A stretch of DNA of 64,000 nucleotides from Agromyces sp. Leaf222 (lineage in GTDB: Bacteria > Actinomycetota > Actinomycetes > Actinomycetales > Microbacteriaceae): NCBI RefSeq assembly GCF_001421565.1, contig NZ_LMKQ01000001.1:2665291-2729290 (forward strand). Reading direction: 5' to 3'. A program made the translations under genes and the position numbers. Shown here one piece after another: positions 29,822 through 41,473 of this stretch. The notes below the pieces were generated by a model that worked only from the letters and a program-made list of their open reading frames with translations, made no database searches and was not told where the DNA came from. Each line of letters begins with the position of its first letter. Within the stretch, counting starts at the first letter, position 1.

Positions 29822-30601
29822 TCACCGCTGGCAGTTCGGGCACCAGAACGTCACGCGCTCCTCGAGGTCGGTGCGGCCGAGCTCGCCGCGCTCGATGCGC
29901 GTGCCGCAGCGCCGGCACGGTTCGCCGGCGCGTCCGTAGACCCAGAGCCGCTGTCCGCGACGGTCGACTCCGGTGGTCACCCGCGCGGAGCGGTCGCGGT
30001 TGGCGAAGATGAGTCGCCGCCCGAGCGACACGACCGCCGGCAGGTCGGGCACGCTCGACACGGGTCGATGCGGTCGGATGCCGCGGAGGAAGCACAGCTC
30101 GTTGGCGTAGACGTTGCCGAGGCCCGCGAGGTTGCGCTGGTCGAGCAGGGCGACGGCGACGGGCGTCTCCGGACTCGCCTGCAGCCGGCGGACGGCCTCG
30201 TCGGCGTTCCAGTCGGGGCCGAGCAGGTCTGGGCCGAGGTATTCGAGGGCCGCCGCCTCATCGTCGCGTCGGAGCACCTCGAGGAGCCCGAGCTCGAAGC
30301 CGATCGCCGTCGCGTCGGCGGTCTCGAGCACGACGCGCGCGAGGTGCGCCGGTTTCGGCCAACGCTCCCCCGGCGCCACGATGCGCCACTCGCCCTCCAT
30401 CTTCAGGTGCGAATGGATGCTCCAGGCGGGCGTGCGGATGAGCAGGTGCTTGCCCCGGGCGACGACCTCGTCGACGCGCTCCCCCGCGAGATCGGCCGTC
30501 GCGTACCTCGGCACCCGGAAGTCGGTGCGCACGAGCTCCGCCCCGGCGAGTGCCGCGTGCAGGCGAGCGGCCGCCCGGAAGACGGTGTCACCCTCTGGCA
30601 T
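29822..30601 (-). CDS. nei: endonuclease VIII-type DNA glycosylase/AP lyase
   Basis: Excises oxidised bases and cuts the abasic site. The 259-residue protein starts MPEGDTV, with the catalytic Pro2 and Glu3; GDTV after the PEG is the Nei rather than Fpg form. It has the helix-two-turn-helix RNLAGLGNVYANE and a C-terminal zinc finger with cysteine pairs CRRC and CPNC. The stop side is separated from DUF1844 by the bidirectional terminator, and the start overlaps the lhr end by 14 nt. Nei beside lhr is also seen in mycobacteria. Confidence 0.93.
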   Translation of the reverse strand: MPEGDTVFRAAARLHAALAGAELVRTDFRVPRYATADLAGERVDEVVARGKHLLIRTPAWSIHSHLKMEGEWRIVAPGERWPKPAHLARVVLETADATAIGFELGLLEVLRRDDEAAALEYLGPDLLGPDWNADEAVRRLQASPETPVAVALLDQRNLAGLGNVYANELCFLRGIRPHRPVSSVPDLPAVVSLGRRLIFANRDRSARVTTGVDRRGQRLWVYGRAGEPCRRCGTRIERGELGRTDLEERVTFWCPNCQR

Positions 30602-33600
30602 CGAGTCGCAGCCCCTTCGGCGTCTCGCCGAATCCCGCGGCCCTCAGGGCATCGCCGAACGGCGTACCGAGCACGAACGCGCCGTTGACGCTCTCGACGG
30701 CGAGGCGTCGCACCCGCCCGGTGCGCACGAGCGCGGCGACGGCATCGGCGGCCTGCCGCAGCACGGCAGGGTCGTCGACGTACGCGAGCATCGTCTTGCC
30801 GCCGCGTTCGACGTACGCCACGAGCTCGCCGTCGGCCACGACGACGAGCGCGCCCGCCTTGCGTGCCGCACGATGGGAGCTCTCGCCCGGTGGGTCGGGC
30901 CAGGGCAGCGCAGCGCCGTAGGCGTTCGCCGGGTCGGTCGCCGCGAGCACGAACACCTTGCGCGCGTCGTCCGGCCGGTCGTCTCGATCGGCGAAGCCGC
31001 GCAACCGGTCGACCGCACCGGGCCCGGCGAACTGCGCGGCGCCGAGCGCCTCGACGAAGTATCCGCGGCGGGCCCGGCCAGACTCCTCGAACCCGCTGAG
31101 CGTGCGGTACACGAGGGCGAACCCGCCGAGCACGCCCTCGGCGACCGCCGTGCCGCGAGTGACGACGCCGTGGCGGTCGAGCATGGTCTCGGCGAGCGCA
31201 TGGGCGCGTCGGGTGGCATCGGAATCGGGCACGGGCAGGATCGACCAGCGACCCGCGACCGACGGCGGCCCCGAGCGCAGCACCGCCGACGACGCGCGCG
31301 GAAGCGAGCGGCCACGCATCATGCGGGAACGTGGAGTCGGGCGGGTCGTGCGGTGGGCGCTGCGGCCGCCGGAGATGAGCGAGCGCACCGGCGCGAAGGT
31401 GTCGTTCGTGACGAGGCCGGCCCACACGAGTCCCCACAGCGCCTCGACGAGTTCGTCGTCGACGACCGGGGCATCGAGTCCGCCGAACCGGCCGACGGCG
31501 TCGGAGAGCTGGCGGAAGAAGTACGCACCGCCCGATGCGAGTGCGACGAGCACCTCGCGCTGCAGCGCGGTCGTCTCGACGCCGATCGGCGGGTCGAGCG
31601 TCAGCGGCGCCGATTCGGCGAGGTGCAGCGTGATCCAGCCGTCGTCGCCCGCGAGCGAACCGGACCCCGCCCAGACGACCTCGCCCGTGGTCATCAGCTC
31701 GTCGAGCATCGTCGGGCTGTAGTCGGAGACGCGCGCGGGCAGCACGAGCGTCTCCCAGGCGGATGCCGGGAGGCGGACGCCCTCGAGCTGTTCGACCACC
31801 GAGAGCACGCCGTCGATGCCGTGCAGCCGGCCGCCGACGTTCTGCCACTCGGGCAGGAACCGCGCGAGCACGGCCTGCGGCACGGGTTCGACCTCGTGTC
31901 GGAGCGCGGCGAGCGATCGCCGCCGGATCTTGCGGAGCACCTCGGCGTCGCACCACTCGGTCGCGGTGCCGTTCGGGCGGAACTCGCCCTCGACGACGCG
32001 GCGCTCGTCGGCGAGCCTGCGCAGGGCGCCTTTCGCGACCGCGACGCCGATGCCGAACCGGTCGGCGACCTCGTCGGCCGCGAACGGCCCGTGGGTGCGC
32101 GCGTAGCGACTCACGAGATCGCCGAGCGGGTCGCCGACGTGCTCGGCGAAGGCGACCGCGACGCCCGGTGGAACCGGCACGCCGAGCGCGTCGCGCAGGC
32201 GACCGACGTCTTCGATCGCCGCGACGTGCTCTCGCCCGGCGAACGTCAGCCGCACCGCGCGGCGCGCGGCCACGAGCTCGTCGACGGCGGCGACCGGATC
32301 GGTCTCGTCGTTCACGCGCTCGGCGAGCTCCTCGACGGTGAGGGGCCCGAGCCAGCGCAACGCGTCGGCGACGCCCTCGGCGCCGCGCACGCGGCGGTCG
32401 TCGGCGAGCCGCTGCAGCTCGCGCTCGGTCGTCGTGATGACCCCCGGATCGAGCAGCTCGCGCAGTTCGACCCGGCCGAGCAGCTCGCCGAGCAGCGCGG
32501 TGTCGATCGCGAGGGCCGCGGCCCTGCGCTCGGCGAGCGGCGAATCGCCCTCGTACATGAACGCGCCGACGTAGCCGAACAGCAGCGAGCTCGCGAACGG
32601 GCTCGGCGACTCGGTCGTGGTCTCGACGAGGCGCACACGGCGCGCACCGACATCCCGAGCCAGTTCGACGAGGGCGGGCACGTCGTAGACGTCTTGGAGC
32701 ACCTCGCGCACGGTCTCGAGGATGATCGGGAACGTCGGGAACGCACTCGCGACCTCGAGCAGCTGGGCCGAGCGCTGGCGCTGCTGCCACAGCGGCGAGC
32801 GCCGCCCCGGCTGGTAGTTCGGCAGCAGCAGCGCTCGCGCCGCGCATTCGCGGAAGCGGCTCGCGAACAGCGCCGACCCGCCGACCTCCTCGGTCACGAG
32901 CTGCTCGAGCTCGTCGGCCTCGAACACGAACAGGTCGGAGCCCGGCGGGTCGACGCCCGTGTCGGGGATGCGCACGATGATGCCGTCGTCGGCCGCGATG
33001 GCGGCACCGTCGACGCCGTGCCGCTCGCGGACCCGTGCGGCGATGGCGAGCGCCCACGGCGCGTGCACCGGCATGCCGAACGGCGAGTGCAGGATGACGC
33101 GCCAGTCGCCGAGCTCGTCGCGCGTGCGCTCGACGACGAGCGTGCGATCTGACGGCACGTGTCCGGTGGCCTTCGCCTGGTCGGCGAGGAAGGTGACGAG
33201 GTTGCGCGCCGCGAAGGCATCGAGCCCGGCCGCCGTGACGCGTTCGAGCGCGGCGGGCTCGTCGGCCGAGGCGATCTCGCGCATGAACGCGCCGAGCGCG
33301 CGCCCGAGCTCCGCGGGTCGGCCGAGCCCATCGCCCTTCCAGAACGGCACCCGGCCCGGTTGCCCGAAGGCCGGCACGACGTTGACCCGGTCGAAGGTGA
33401 TCTCTTGGATGCGCCAGCTCGTGGCCCCGAGGGCGAAGACGTCGCCGACGCGGGACTCGTAGACCATCTCCTCGTCGAGCTCGCCGACGCGCCGCCCACC
33501 CGACTCGTCGCCGACGAGGAAGACGCCGAACATGCCCCGGTCGGGGATGGTGCCGCCGCTCGTGACGGCGAGGCGCTGCGCGCCGGGGCGGCCGACGAGC

Positions 33601-35138
33601 GTACCGGCCTCGCGGTCCCACACGAGACGCGGACGGAGCTCGCCGAAGCGGTCGGACGGATAGCGTCCGGCGAGCAGGTCGAGCGTGGCCTCGTAGGCCG
33701 AGCGCGGCAATGCGCCGAACGGGGCGGCCCGGCGCACTGCGTCGAACCACTCGTCGACGTCGAGGGCGTCGAGCGCCGAGGCGGCGATCGTCTGCTGGGC
33801 GAGGATGTCGAGCGGGTTCGCGGGCACCCGCATGGTCTCGATCGCGCCGGCCAGCATGCGCTCGCTCGTGACGGCCGCGTGCACGAGGTCGGCGCGCTGC
33901 TTCGGGAAGATCACCCCGCGCGAGACCTCCCCCACCTGGTGGCCGGCGCGCCCGAGCCGCTGGAGCCCGCTCGAGACCGACGGCGGCGACTCGACCTGCA
34001 CGACGAGGTCGACCGCGCCCATGTCGATGCCGAGTTCGAGGCTCGATGTGGCCACCACGCAGCGGAGCCGGCCGCTCTTGAGGTCGTCTTCGATCTCGGC
34101 GCGCTGCTCCTTGCTCACCGACCCGTGGTGCGCTCGCGCGAGCAGCGGTGGCGCCCCAGCGGTCTGGCCCGACTGCGCCATGACCGCGGCGGGGGGCCCG
34201 CTGCCGGCGGCCCCGACGAGCAGCGCCTCGCGCTCGGACGCCTCGAGCGCGAGCTCGTTGAGTCGTGCCGTGAGCCGCTCGGCCAGGCGCCGGGAGTTCG
34301 CGAACACGATCGACGAGCGGTGCGCGAGCACCTTCTCGAGGATCGCCTCTTCGACGTGCGGCCAGATGGAGCCGGTGGCATCATCGCTCGCGGGCAGTTG
34401 GGCCATGTCCTCGACGGGCACCACCACGCGCAGGTCGAACCTCTTCTCGCTCGGCGGCGCGACGATCTCGACCGGGGCGCTCGCGCAGAGGAACCGCGCG
34501 ACCTCCTCGACGGGGCGCACCGTGGCCGAGAGGCCAATGCGCTGCGCCGGCTTCGGCAGCAGCGCGTCGAGGCGTTCGAGCGAGAGCGCGAGGTGGGCAC
34601 CCCGCTTGGTGGCGGCCACCGCGTGGATCTCGTCGACGATGATCGTCTCGACGGTGCGGAGCGTCTCGCGCGCCTGCGACGTGAGCATCAGGAACAGCGA
34701 CTCGGGCGTCGTGATCAGGATGTCGGGGGGCGTGCGCAGCATCGCCCGCCGCTCGTTGGCCGGGGTGTCGCCCGACCTGACGCCGACGCTGACGTGCGGC
34801 GGCTCGACGCCGAGCCGCTCGGACACGCGGGCGATGCCCGTGAGGGGCGCACGGAGGTTGCGCTCGACGTCGACGCCGAGCGCCTTCAGGGGCGAGAGGT
34901 AGAGCACCCGGGTTCCGGGCGGAGCGCCGTCGGCGCGAGACGGCGGCTCGGTGTGCAACCGGTCGATCGCGGAGAGGAACGCCGAGAGCGTCTTGCCCGA
35001 CCCGGTGGGGGCGACGACGAGCGCGTGCGCGCCACGCCCGATCGCCTGCCACGCGGCGGACTGCACCGCCGTCGGCGCGCGGAACGACTCCGCGAACCAG
35101 GTTCGCGTCGCTTCGGAGAAGGCCTCGAGCGCGTGCAC
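30588..35138 (-). CDS. lhr: Lhr-type ATP-dependent helicase
   Basis: Large superfamily 2 DNA helicase translocating 3' to 5', implicated in DNA repair. The 1516-residue length matches full-length actinobacterial Lhr (core plus long C-terminal domain). Walker A APTGSGKT is at 43-50, LITTPESL near 141, the DEIH box at 169-172, and motifs IV-VI follow, with LGRAGHQ in motif VI. The long C-terminal half contains winged-helix segments similar to glycosylase-type DNA-binding proteins. Its end overlaps nei by 14 nt, so both are likely made from one mRNA. Confidence 0.96.
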   Translation of the reverse strand: MHALEAFSEATRTWFAESFRAPTAVQSAAWQAIGRGAHALVVAPTGSGKTLSAFLSAIDRLHTEPPSRADGAPPGTRVLYLSPLKALGVDVERNLRAPLTGIARVSERLGVEPPHVSVGVRSGDTPANERRAMLRTPPDILITTPESLFLMLTSQARETLRTVETIIVDEIHAVAATKRGAHLALSLERLDALLPKPAQRIGLSATVRPVEEVARFLCASAPVEIVAPPSEKRFDLRVVVPVEDMAQLPASDDATGSIWPHVEEAILEKVLAHRSSIVFANSRRLAERLTARLNELALEASEREALLVGAAGSGPPAAVMAQSGQTAGAPPLLARAHHGSVSKEQRAEIEDDLKSGRLRCVVATSSLELGIDMGAVDLVVQVESPPSVSSGLQRLGRAGHQVGEVSRGVIFPKQRADLVHAAVTSERMLAGAIETMRVPANPLDILAQQTIAASALDALDVDEWFDAVRRAAPFGALPRSAYEATLDLLAGRYPSDRFGELRPRLVWDREAGTLVGRPGAQRLAVTSGGTIPDRGMFGVFLVGDESGGRRVGELDEEMVYESRVGDVFALGATSWRIQEITFDRVNVVPAFGQPGRVPFWKGDGLGRPAELGRALGAFMREIASADEPAALERVTAAGLDAFAARNLVTFLADQAKATGHVPSDRTLVVERTRDELGDWRVILHSPFGMPVHAPWALAIAARVRERHGVDGAAIAADDGIIVRIPDTGVDPPGSDLFVFEADELEQLVTEEVGGSALFASRFRECAARALLLPNYQPGRRSPLWQQRQRSAQLLEVASAFPTFPIILETVREVLQDVYDVPALVELARDVGARRVRLVETTTESPSPFASSLLFGYVGAFMYEGDSPLAERRAAALAIDTALLGELLGRVELRELLDPGVITTTERELQRLADDRRVRGAEGVADALRWLGPLTVEELAERVNDETDPVAAVDELVAARRAVRLTFAGREHVAAIEDVGRLRDALGVPVPPGVAVAFAEHVGDPLGDLVSRYARTHGPFAADEVADRFGIGVAVAKGALRRLADERRVVEGEFRPNGTATEWCDAEVLRKIRRRSLAALRHEVEPVPQAVLARFLPEWQNVGGRLHGIDGVLSVVEQLEGVRLPASAWETLVLPARVSDYSPTMLDELMTTGEVVWAGSGSLAGDDGWITLHLAESAPLTLDPPIGVETTALQREVLVALASGGAYFFRQLSDAVGRFGGLDAPVVDDELVEALWGLVWAGLVTNDTFAPVRSLISGGRSAHRTTRPTPRSRMMRGRSLPRASSAVLRSGPPSVAGRWSILPVPDSDATRRAHALAETMLDRHGVVTRGTAVAEGVLGGFALVYRTLSGFEESGRARRGYFVEALGAAQFAGPGAVDRLRGFADRDDRPDDARKVFVLAATDPANAYGAALPWPDPPGESSHRAARKAGALVVVADGELVAYVERGGKTMLAYVDDPAVLRQAADAVAALVRTGRVRRLAVESVNGAFVLGTPFGDALRAAGFGETPKGLRLDARG

Positions 35139-35198
35139 CCCTCCATCCTGCCGCCCACGGCCGACACCGGGACCTCCGGCGGCCGGATCCGCGTCGGG

Positions 35199-36575
<1,377 letters not shown>

Positions 36576-36671
36576 CGCTCCTTCTCGGCGCGATTCTCCA
36601 CCCGCGCGATCCGTGCGGCAACCATCAGGCGCCGTCACGGCTGCGCCGCGCTCGGAGATCCGGATGCCGGT

Positions 36672-37514
36672 TCAGGATGCCGCGCGCAACCGCACCTTCA
36701 GCGAGTCCACGCCCGTCGCGATGACGTCGTCGGCCGCCCATCGTTGCGCGAGGCGGGCGAGCACCGCATCGAGTTCGACGCGCTCCAACCCGGAGACGAG
36801 CTCCAACTCGACCACGAGCTCGGGGCCGAGCAGGCGCGCGTCGGGGTCGCCGTCGACGAGGCGCACGTCGATCACCGCCAGCTCGGACGCCACCGAGCGG
36901 GCGAACGCCTCGCCGATCGGCTCGGACTCCGCCGCCGGGCGCCAGGCGTGCCCCTGGGCGACCGCCCACACCGCGCCGCGCCGCAGGCCGAACTCGGTCT
37001 CGGAGCCGGGGTCGAGCACCACGTGATCGGTGCCGTCATCGGCCGCGGCGAGCGCCACGCGCACGCCGTCGGCGGGCACCGGGCGGGCGATCGGGTTCCA
37101 GCGCCGCATCGCGTCGACCGAGCTGAACACGGGCAGCACGGGCCGGCCGTCGGGGCCCTGCACGGTCACGATCGAGAGCTCCTGGCTCTTCTCGACCGCG
37201 AGCCCGTGCTCGCCGAGCTCCGTGCCTCCGTCGCCGAGCTCGGCGAGCAGCGGGATCAGCAGGCGCGAGGTCGCGAAGGCCTGCACGACGTCGACCGGGC
37301 CGCCGTCACCCGAACGGAACCGCGCGAGGGCGGCCACGAGGTGCGCGGGCGCACTGCCGTCGTCCTGCGCATGCGCGTTCTGCTCGAACGAGCGGCCCGC
37401 CCACGGCGTGCCGGCCGAATCCGCGCTGCCGCCCGGCATCCGATGGTCTGGAACCGCCTGGGCGGCGTCACTCGGATCGTGGCCGAGCGCCTCGGGATCA
37501 GTGGGACGCGACAT
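36672..37514 (-). CDS. SseB-family protein
   Basis: 280 residues with a disordered N-terminus, then the SseB N-terminal type fold ([30 protein letters not shown]). The start lies 17 nt inside priA, so the two are coupled. An SseB gene directly after hisA/priA is common in actinobacteria; function is unknown. Confidence 0.85.
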   Translation of the reverse strand: MSRPTDPEALGHDPSDAAQAVPDHRMPGGSADSAGTPWAGRSFEQNAHAQDDGSAPAHLVAALARFRSGDGGPVDVVQAFATSRLLIPLLAELGDGGTELGEHGLAVEKSQELSIVTVQGPDGRPVLPVFSSVDAMRRWNPIARPVPADGVRVALAAADDGTDHVVLDPGSETEFGLRRGAVWAVAQGHAWRPAAESEPIGEAFARSVASELAVIDVRLVDGDPDARLLGPELVVELELVSGLERVELDAVLARLAQRWAADDVIATGVDSLKVRLRAAS

Positions 37515-38247
37515 CCAGCGCCTCGGGCAGCGTGAACGCGCCCGCGTACAGCGCCTTGCCGACGATCGCGCCTTCGAGGCCGAGCGGCACGAGCTCGCGG
37601 AGCGCGACGATGTCGTCGAGGCTCGAGATGCCGCCCGATGCCACGACCGGGCGGTGGGTGCGATCCATCACCTGGCGCAGCAGGTCGAGGTTCGGGCCCT
37701 GCAGCGTGCCGTCCTTCGTGACGTCGGTGACGACGTAGCGTGCGGCGCCGGCCTCTTCGAGGCGGTCCATGACCTGCCACAGGTCGCCGCCGTCCTTCGT
37801 CCAGCCGCGAGCGGCGAGCGTCGTGCCGCGCACGTCGAGCCCGACGGCGATCGCCTCGCCGTACTGGGCGATGACGGAGGCGGCCCACTCGGGGTTCTCG
37901 AGCGCTGCGGTGCCGAGGTTGATGCGCTTGGCGCCGATCTCGAGGGCGTGCTCGAGCGACTCGTCGTCGCGGATGCCGCCCGACAGCTCGACGTTCACCC
38001 GGCCGCGCACCTGACGGATCGCCTTCTTCAGGATGCCGCCGTTCGAGCCGCGCCCGAACGCCGCATCGAGGTCGACGAGGTGGATCCACTCCGCACCCTG
38101 ATCGGCCCAGTCGACGGCCGCGTCGATCGGGTCGCCGTAGTTCGTCTCGGTGCCGGCCTCGCCCTTCGTCAGACGAACAGCCTTGCCGCCCGCGACGTCG
38201 ACCGCCGGCAGCAGCACCAGGCGGGGGGTCTTGTTGAACTCACTCAT
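37498..38247 (-). CDS. priA: phosphoribosyl isomerase A (HisA/TrpF bifunctional type)
   Basis: 249-residue TIM barrel that isomerises ProFAR in histidine synthesis and, in actinobacterial PriA, also PRA in tryptophan synthesis. [15 protein letters not shown] holds the first catalytic Asp; [15 protein letters not shown] holds the second. Actinobacterial sequences usually lack a separate trpF; dual function is inferred from lineage. ATG 38247 follows GAGGAC; a GTG one codon earlier is possible. Confidence 0.93.
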   Translation of the reverse strand: MSEFNKTPRLVLLPAVDVAGGKAVRLTKGEAGTETNYGDPIDAAVDWADQGAEWIHLVDLDAAFGRGSNGGILKKAIRQVRGRVNVELSGGIRDDESLEHALEIGAKRINLGTAALENPEWAASVIAQYGEAIAVGLDVRGTTLAARGWTKDGGDLWQVMDRLEEAGAARYVVTDVTKDGTLQGPNLDLLRQVMDRTHRPVVASGGISSLDDIVALRELVPLGLEGAIVGKALYAGAFTLPEALDVASH

Positions 38248-38307
38248 CACTGTCCTCGAAATCGGATGCCTCAGAATGCGGCATCGGCACAGTCACAGAA
38301 TCCTAGT

Positions 38308-38325
38308 CCGCACCGCTGGGTGCGG
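38308..38325 (-). terminator. small hairpin between hisH and priA
   Basis: CCGCACC-GCTG-GGTGCGG, a perfect 7-bp stem with a tetraloop, in the 104-nt gap. A -10-like TAGGAT follows on the minus strand, so it may end the hisCBH message before a separate priA promoter. Confidence 0.4.
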
Positions 38326-38351
38326 TCGGATCGTGTGACGCGGCAGGGCGT

Positions 38352-38990
38352 TCAGCCGAGCGAGCGGAGCCAGTTCGACAGCAGCCGGATGCCGGCATCA
38401 GCCGACTTCTCGGGGTGGAACTGCGTCGCCGACAACGGGCCGTTCTCGACGGCGGCGAGGAAGGGGCCGCCGTGCTCGGCCCACGTGAGCCGCGGCTTCG
38501 GGAACGGCGGCATGACGTCGAGGCTCCACTGCTGCGCGGCGTACGAGTGCACGAAGTAGAAGCGCTCGTCGGCGATGCCGTCGAAGAGCACGGATCCCTC
38601 GTCGGGGGTGACGGTGTTCCAGCCCATGTGCGGCAGCACGGGAGCCGGCAGTTCGGTGACGTCGCCCGGCCACTCGCCGAGGCCCTCGGTGTCGGTTCCG
38701 CGTTCGACGCCGCGTTCGAAGAGCACCTGCATGCCGACGCAGATGCCGAGCACGTGCCGCCCACCGGCGAGCCGACGGTCGATGATCTCGTCGCCGCGCA
38801 CGGCGCGCAGCTGGTCCATGACGGCCTTGAAGGCGCCGACACCGGGAACGAGCAACCCGTCGGCCTCGAGCGCGGCCGTTCGATCCGAGGTGACCTCGAC
38901 GTCTGCTCCCGCCCGCTCGACGGCCTTCGCCGCCGAGTGCACGTTGCCCGAGCCGTAGTCGAGCACGACCACGCGAGGCGGACGGGTCAC
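38352..38990 (-). CDS. hisH: imidazole glycerol phosphate synthase, glutamine amidotransferase subunit
   Basis: Releases ammonia from glutamine for HisF. 212 residues of class I glutaminase type: nucleophile C84 in GICVGMQ and the His/Glu pair H192/E194 in FHPEKS. GTG start at 38990 overlaps the hisB stop by 4 bp. hisF is not in the window. Confidence 0.96.
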   Translation of the reverse strand: MTRPPRVVVLDYGSGNVHSAAKAVERAGADVEVTSDRTAALEADGLLVPGVGAFKAVMDQLRAVRGDEIIDRRLAGGRHVLGICVGMQVLFERGVERGTDTEGLGEWPGDVTELPAPVLPHMGWNTVTPDEGSVLFDGIADERFYFVHSYAAQQWSLDVMPPFPKPRLTWAEHGGPFLAAVENGPLSATQFHPEKSADAGIRLLSNWLRSLG

Positions 38991-39601
38991 AGGGCGCCCT
39001 TCGTCGACGGGATGCCGCTGACGAGCGGGTCGAACGCCTTCGCCTGCCGGAACGCTCGCGCGAACGCCTTGAACTCGGCCTCGGCGATGTGGTGTGCGTC
39101 GCGGCCGCCGAGCACGTTGACGTGCACCGTGAGCCCCGCGTTGAACGTGATGGCCTCGAAGACGTGGCGCACCATCGACCCCGTGAAGTGACCGCCGATG
39201 AGGTGGTACTCGAAGCCGGCGGGCTCACCGGTGTGCACGAGGTACGGACGACCCGAGATGTCGACGACGGCCTGCACGAGCGCCTCGTCGAGCGGCACGA
39301 GCGCGTCGCCGTAACGCGAGATGCCGCGCTTGTCGCCGAGCGCCTGACGGATCGCCTGGCCGAGCACGATGCCGACGTCTTCGACCGTGTGGTGCACGTC
39401 GATCTCGATGTCGCCCTTGGCGCGCACCGTGAGGTCGGTGAGCGAGTGCTTCGCGAACGCGGTGAGCAGGTGGTCGTAGAACGGCACCGAGGTCTCGATG
39501 TCGCTCGTGCCCGTGCCGTCGAGGTCGATCGAGAGGTCGATGCTCGACTCGCTCGTCTCGCGCTGCACCCGCGCCGTGCGCGATGCGTTCGAAGTCGTCA
39601 T
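38987..39601 (-). CDS. hisB: imidazoleglycerol-phosphate dehydratase
   Basis: 204-residue single-function IGPD with the two manganese-binding signatures VHHTVEDVG and [10 protein letters not shown]. Lacks the phosphatase half found in enterobacterial HisB. It lies 9 nt after hisC and overlaps hisH. Confidence 0.97.
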   Translation of the reverse strand: MTTSNASRTARVQRETSESSIDLSIDLDGTGTSDIETSVPFYDHLLTAFAKHSLTDLTVRAKGDIEIDVHHTVEDVGIVLGQAIRQALGDKRGISRYGDALVPLDEALVQAVVDISGRPYLVHTGEPAGFEYHLIGGHFTGSMVRHVFEAITFNAGLTVHVNVLGGRDAHHIAEAEFKAFARAFRQAKAFDPLVSGIPSTKGAL

Positions 39602-39610
39602 GATGCCATC

Positions 39611-40714
39611 CTATGCAGCGGGCGTCGGGGCGGCCGGTGCCGGGGCGAACGCCGCGATCGCCTCGAGGAACGCGGTCGTCTCGGTCTCGGTGCCCGCGGT
39701 GACCCTGAGGCATCCGGGCAGTCCGATGTCGCGGATCAGGATGCCGCGCTCGAGCAGGCCCTCGAAGACCGCGTGCGGGTCGTCGACGCCGCCGAAGAGC
39801 ACGAAGTTCGCGCCGCTGCGGTACGGGCGGAACCCGAGCCGGGCGAGCTCGGTCACGATGCGCTCGCGCTGGCCGCGGATCTCGTCGACCATCGCGAGCA
39901 TCTCGCCGGAGTGGGCCAGCGCGCCGAGTGCGGCGGCCTGCGTGAGCGCGGAGAGGTGGTAGGGCAGCCGCACGAGCCGCAGGGCGTCGACAACGGCCGG
40001 ATCTGCGGCCAGGTAGCCGACACGTGCGCCGGCGAACGCGAACGCCTTGCTCATCGTGCGGGAGACCACGAGCCGAGGGCGACCCTCGAGCAGGGTGAGC
40101 GCGCTCGGCGTGCCCGGATCGGCGAACTCGTGGTAGGCCTCGTCGACCACGACGATGCCGCGCGCCGCATCGGCGACGGCCGAGATCGTCTCGATCGAGA
40201 GCGGCGTGCCCGTCGGGTTGTTCGGCGCGCAGAGGATCACGAGGTCGGGGTCGTGCTCGAGCACCGCGGCAACCGCGGTCTCGGGCGAGAGCTCGAAGTC
40301 GGCGTCGCGGGGAGCGCCGATCCACTCGGTGCCCGTGCCCGACGAGAGCAGGCCGTACATCGAGTAGGTCGGCGCGAAGCCGAGCGCCCTGCGGCCTGGA
40401 CCGCCGAACGCCTGCAGCACGTGCTGGAGCACCTCGTTGGAGCCGTTCGCGGCCCAGATGTTCGACTCGTCGAGCCCGTGGCCGAGGTAGCCGGCGAACG
40501 CTCGTCGGAGCTCGGTGAACTCGCGATCGGGATAGCGGTTCAACTGCAGGATCGCGGCGGCGACACGGGCGACGATGTCGTGCGCGACCGCCTCTGGGAT
40601 CGGATGCGTGTTCTCGTTGACGTTGAGCGCGACCGGCACTGCCTTCTGCGGGGCGCCGTATGGAGCGCGCCCCCGGAGGTCGTCGCGGATGGGCAGGTCT
40701 TCGAGGTCGGTCAC
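39611..40714 (-). CDS. hisC: histidinol-phosphate aminotransferase
   Basis: 367-residue class I PLP aminotransferase: NENTHPIPEAV at the start, CAPNNPTGTPLS, VVDEAYHEF and the Schiff-base lysine in SRTMSKAFAFAGARVGY. GTG 40714 (TDLEDLPIRDD) is chosen; a -10-like TAGCAT ends 9 nt upstream, consistent with a leaderless message. An in-frame ATG 60 nt further upstream would add a non-homologous extension. First gene of hisCBH. Confidence 0.94.
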   Translation of the reverse strand: MTDLEDLPIRDDLRGRAPYGAPQKAVPVALNVNENTHPIPEAVAHDIVARVAAAILQLNRYPDREFTELRRAFAGYLGHGLDESNIWAANGSNEVLQHVLQAFGGPGRRALGFAPTYSMYGLLSSGTGTEWIGAPRDADFELSPETAVAAVLEHDPDLVILCAPNNPTGTPLSIETISAVADAARGIVVVDEAYHEFADPGTPSALTLLEGRPRLVVSRTMSKAFAFAGARVGYLAADPAVVDALRLVRLPYHLSALTQAAALGALAHSGEMLAMVDEIRGQRERIVTELARLGFRPYRSGANFVLFGGVDDPHAVFEGLLERGILIRDIGLPGCLRVTAGTETETTAFLEAIAAFAPAPAAPTPAA

Positions 40715-40779
40715 CTGATCAATGCTACCGAGCACGAACTGGCTCCCGCGGTCGCGGTGACGCCCCGCGACCAATGCAC

Positions 40780-40809
40780 CGGTGACCGCCGCGCCGGTGA
40801 CCGCCGCGC
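40780..40809. repeat. 15-bp tandem duplication
   Basis: CGGTGACCGCCGCGC occurs twice back to back in the hisC upstream gap (40715-40880). No gene is seen in that gap. Probably slippage; it could alter promoter spacing. Confidence 0.6.
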
Positions 40810-40880
40810 CCGCCCGCCGACCGTCGGCGAGGCGCCTGTGACGTCGAAGGTAGGCGGCGGCGCGGCCCCGGCGAGGGAAA

Positions 40881-41291
40881 CTACGGCTGCGAGGGAAGCG
40901 CGAGCCGCTGCCCGGGCTGCACGACCGAGTCGTCGAGCCCGTTGATGCGCATGATCTCGGCGATGAGGTCGCGAGGGTCGCCCTGCGGAGCGAGGGACTC
41001 GGCGATGCTCCAGAGCGATTCTCCGTCGGAGACCGTCAGGTACGCGAGGCTCACGCCGTTCGAACCCTCTGCATCGGCTGCAGCGCCGCCGGAACCCAGC
41101 ACCAAGGACGCCACGAGGAACACGATCGGGATCGCGGCGAGCACCGTGAACACGGCACGCCCACGACGCGTGAGTCGCAGTCTGCTGCGCACGACGAGGG
41201 CGCCGTCGCCGACGTCGAACGACCTGGGGCGGTCGGCATACGAACCGTACGAGCCGCCGACTGCTCCGGCACTGACCGATACTGCACTCAT
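40881..41291 (-). CDS. LysM-domain membrane protein beside lexA (probable SOS division inhibitor)
   Basis: 136 residues: a cytoplasmic N-terminus of about 60 residues, one membrane segment (VFTVLAAIPIVFLVASLVLG) and an external LysM domain beginning LTVSDGESLWSIAESL. ATG 41291 has an excellent AGGAGGT. Layout and divergent placement from lexA match Bacillus YneA and mycobacterial Rv2719c, SOS-induced proteins that halt division. The promoter overlaps a LexA-type palindrome. Division inhibition is inferred from position and architecture. Confidence 0.8.
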   Translation of the reverse strand: MSAVSVSAGAVGGSYGSYADRPRSFDVGDGALVVRSRLRLTRRGRAVFTVLAAIPIVFLVASLVLGSGGAAADAEGSNGVSLAYLTVSDGESLWSIAESLAPQGDPRDLIAEIMRINGLDDSVVQPGQRLALPSQP

Positions 41292-41356
41292 CTCGCACCT
41301 CCTGGGATGATTCGCACCCGACCCTCGGCCGGGAGGGCCGGATGCGAAACTCTGTT

Positions 41357-41372
41357 CCGAATATATATTCGA
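41357..41372. promoter_or_regulatory. LexA box at the LysM-protein promoter
   Basis: CCGAATATATATTCGA, containing the perfect 14-bp palindrome CGAATATATATTCG. Compared with the actinobacterial SOS consensus TCGAAC-N4-GTTCGA it keeps the CGAA/TTCG arms but has T/A at the inner positions, so binding may be weaker. Confidence 0.55.
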
Positions 41373-41388
41373 ATTTCGAACCTCGCAA
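41360..41388 (-). promoter_or_regulatory. promoter of the LysM gene
   Basis: Minus strand TTGCGA (41383-41388), 17-bp spacer, TATATT (41360-41365). The -10 is inside the LexA-type palindrome, so LexA binding would block it. Confidence 0.65.
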
Positions 41389-41432
41389 GCATCCCGGCTC
41401 CGAAAACTTCGGCCCCGGATCTCGCGACACAC

Positions 41433-41448
41433 TCGAACAGATGTTTGC
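41433..41448. promoter_or_regulatory. LexA box at the lexA promoter
   Basis: TCGAACAGATGTTTGC keeps the left half-site TCGAAC and most of the right (GTTTGC for GTTCGA). It overlaps the lexA -35 element. Confidence 0.7.
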
Positions 41449-41473
41449 CGCGCCCATGCGAGGCGGATACAGT
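41445..41473 (+). promoter_or_regulatory. lexA promoter
   Basis: TTGCCG (41445-41450), 17-bp spacer, TACAGT (41468-41473). Start site expected near 41480, giving a leader of about 70 nt to the lexA ATG at 41551. Confidence 0.6.
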
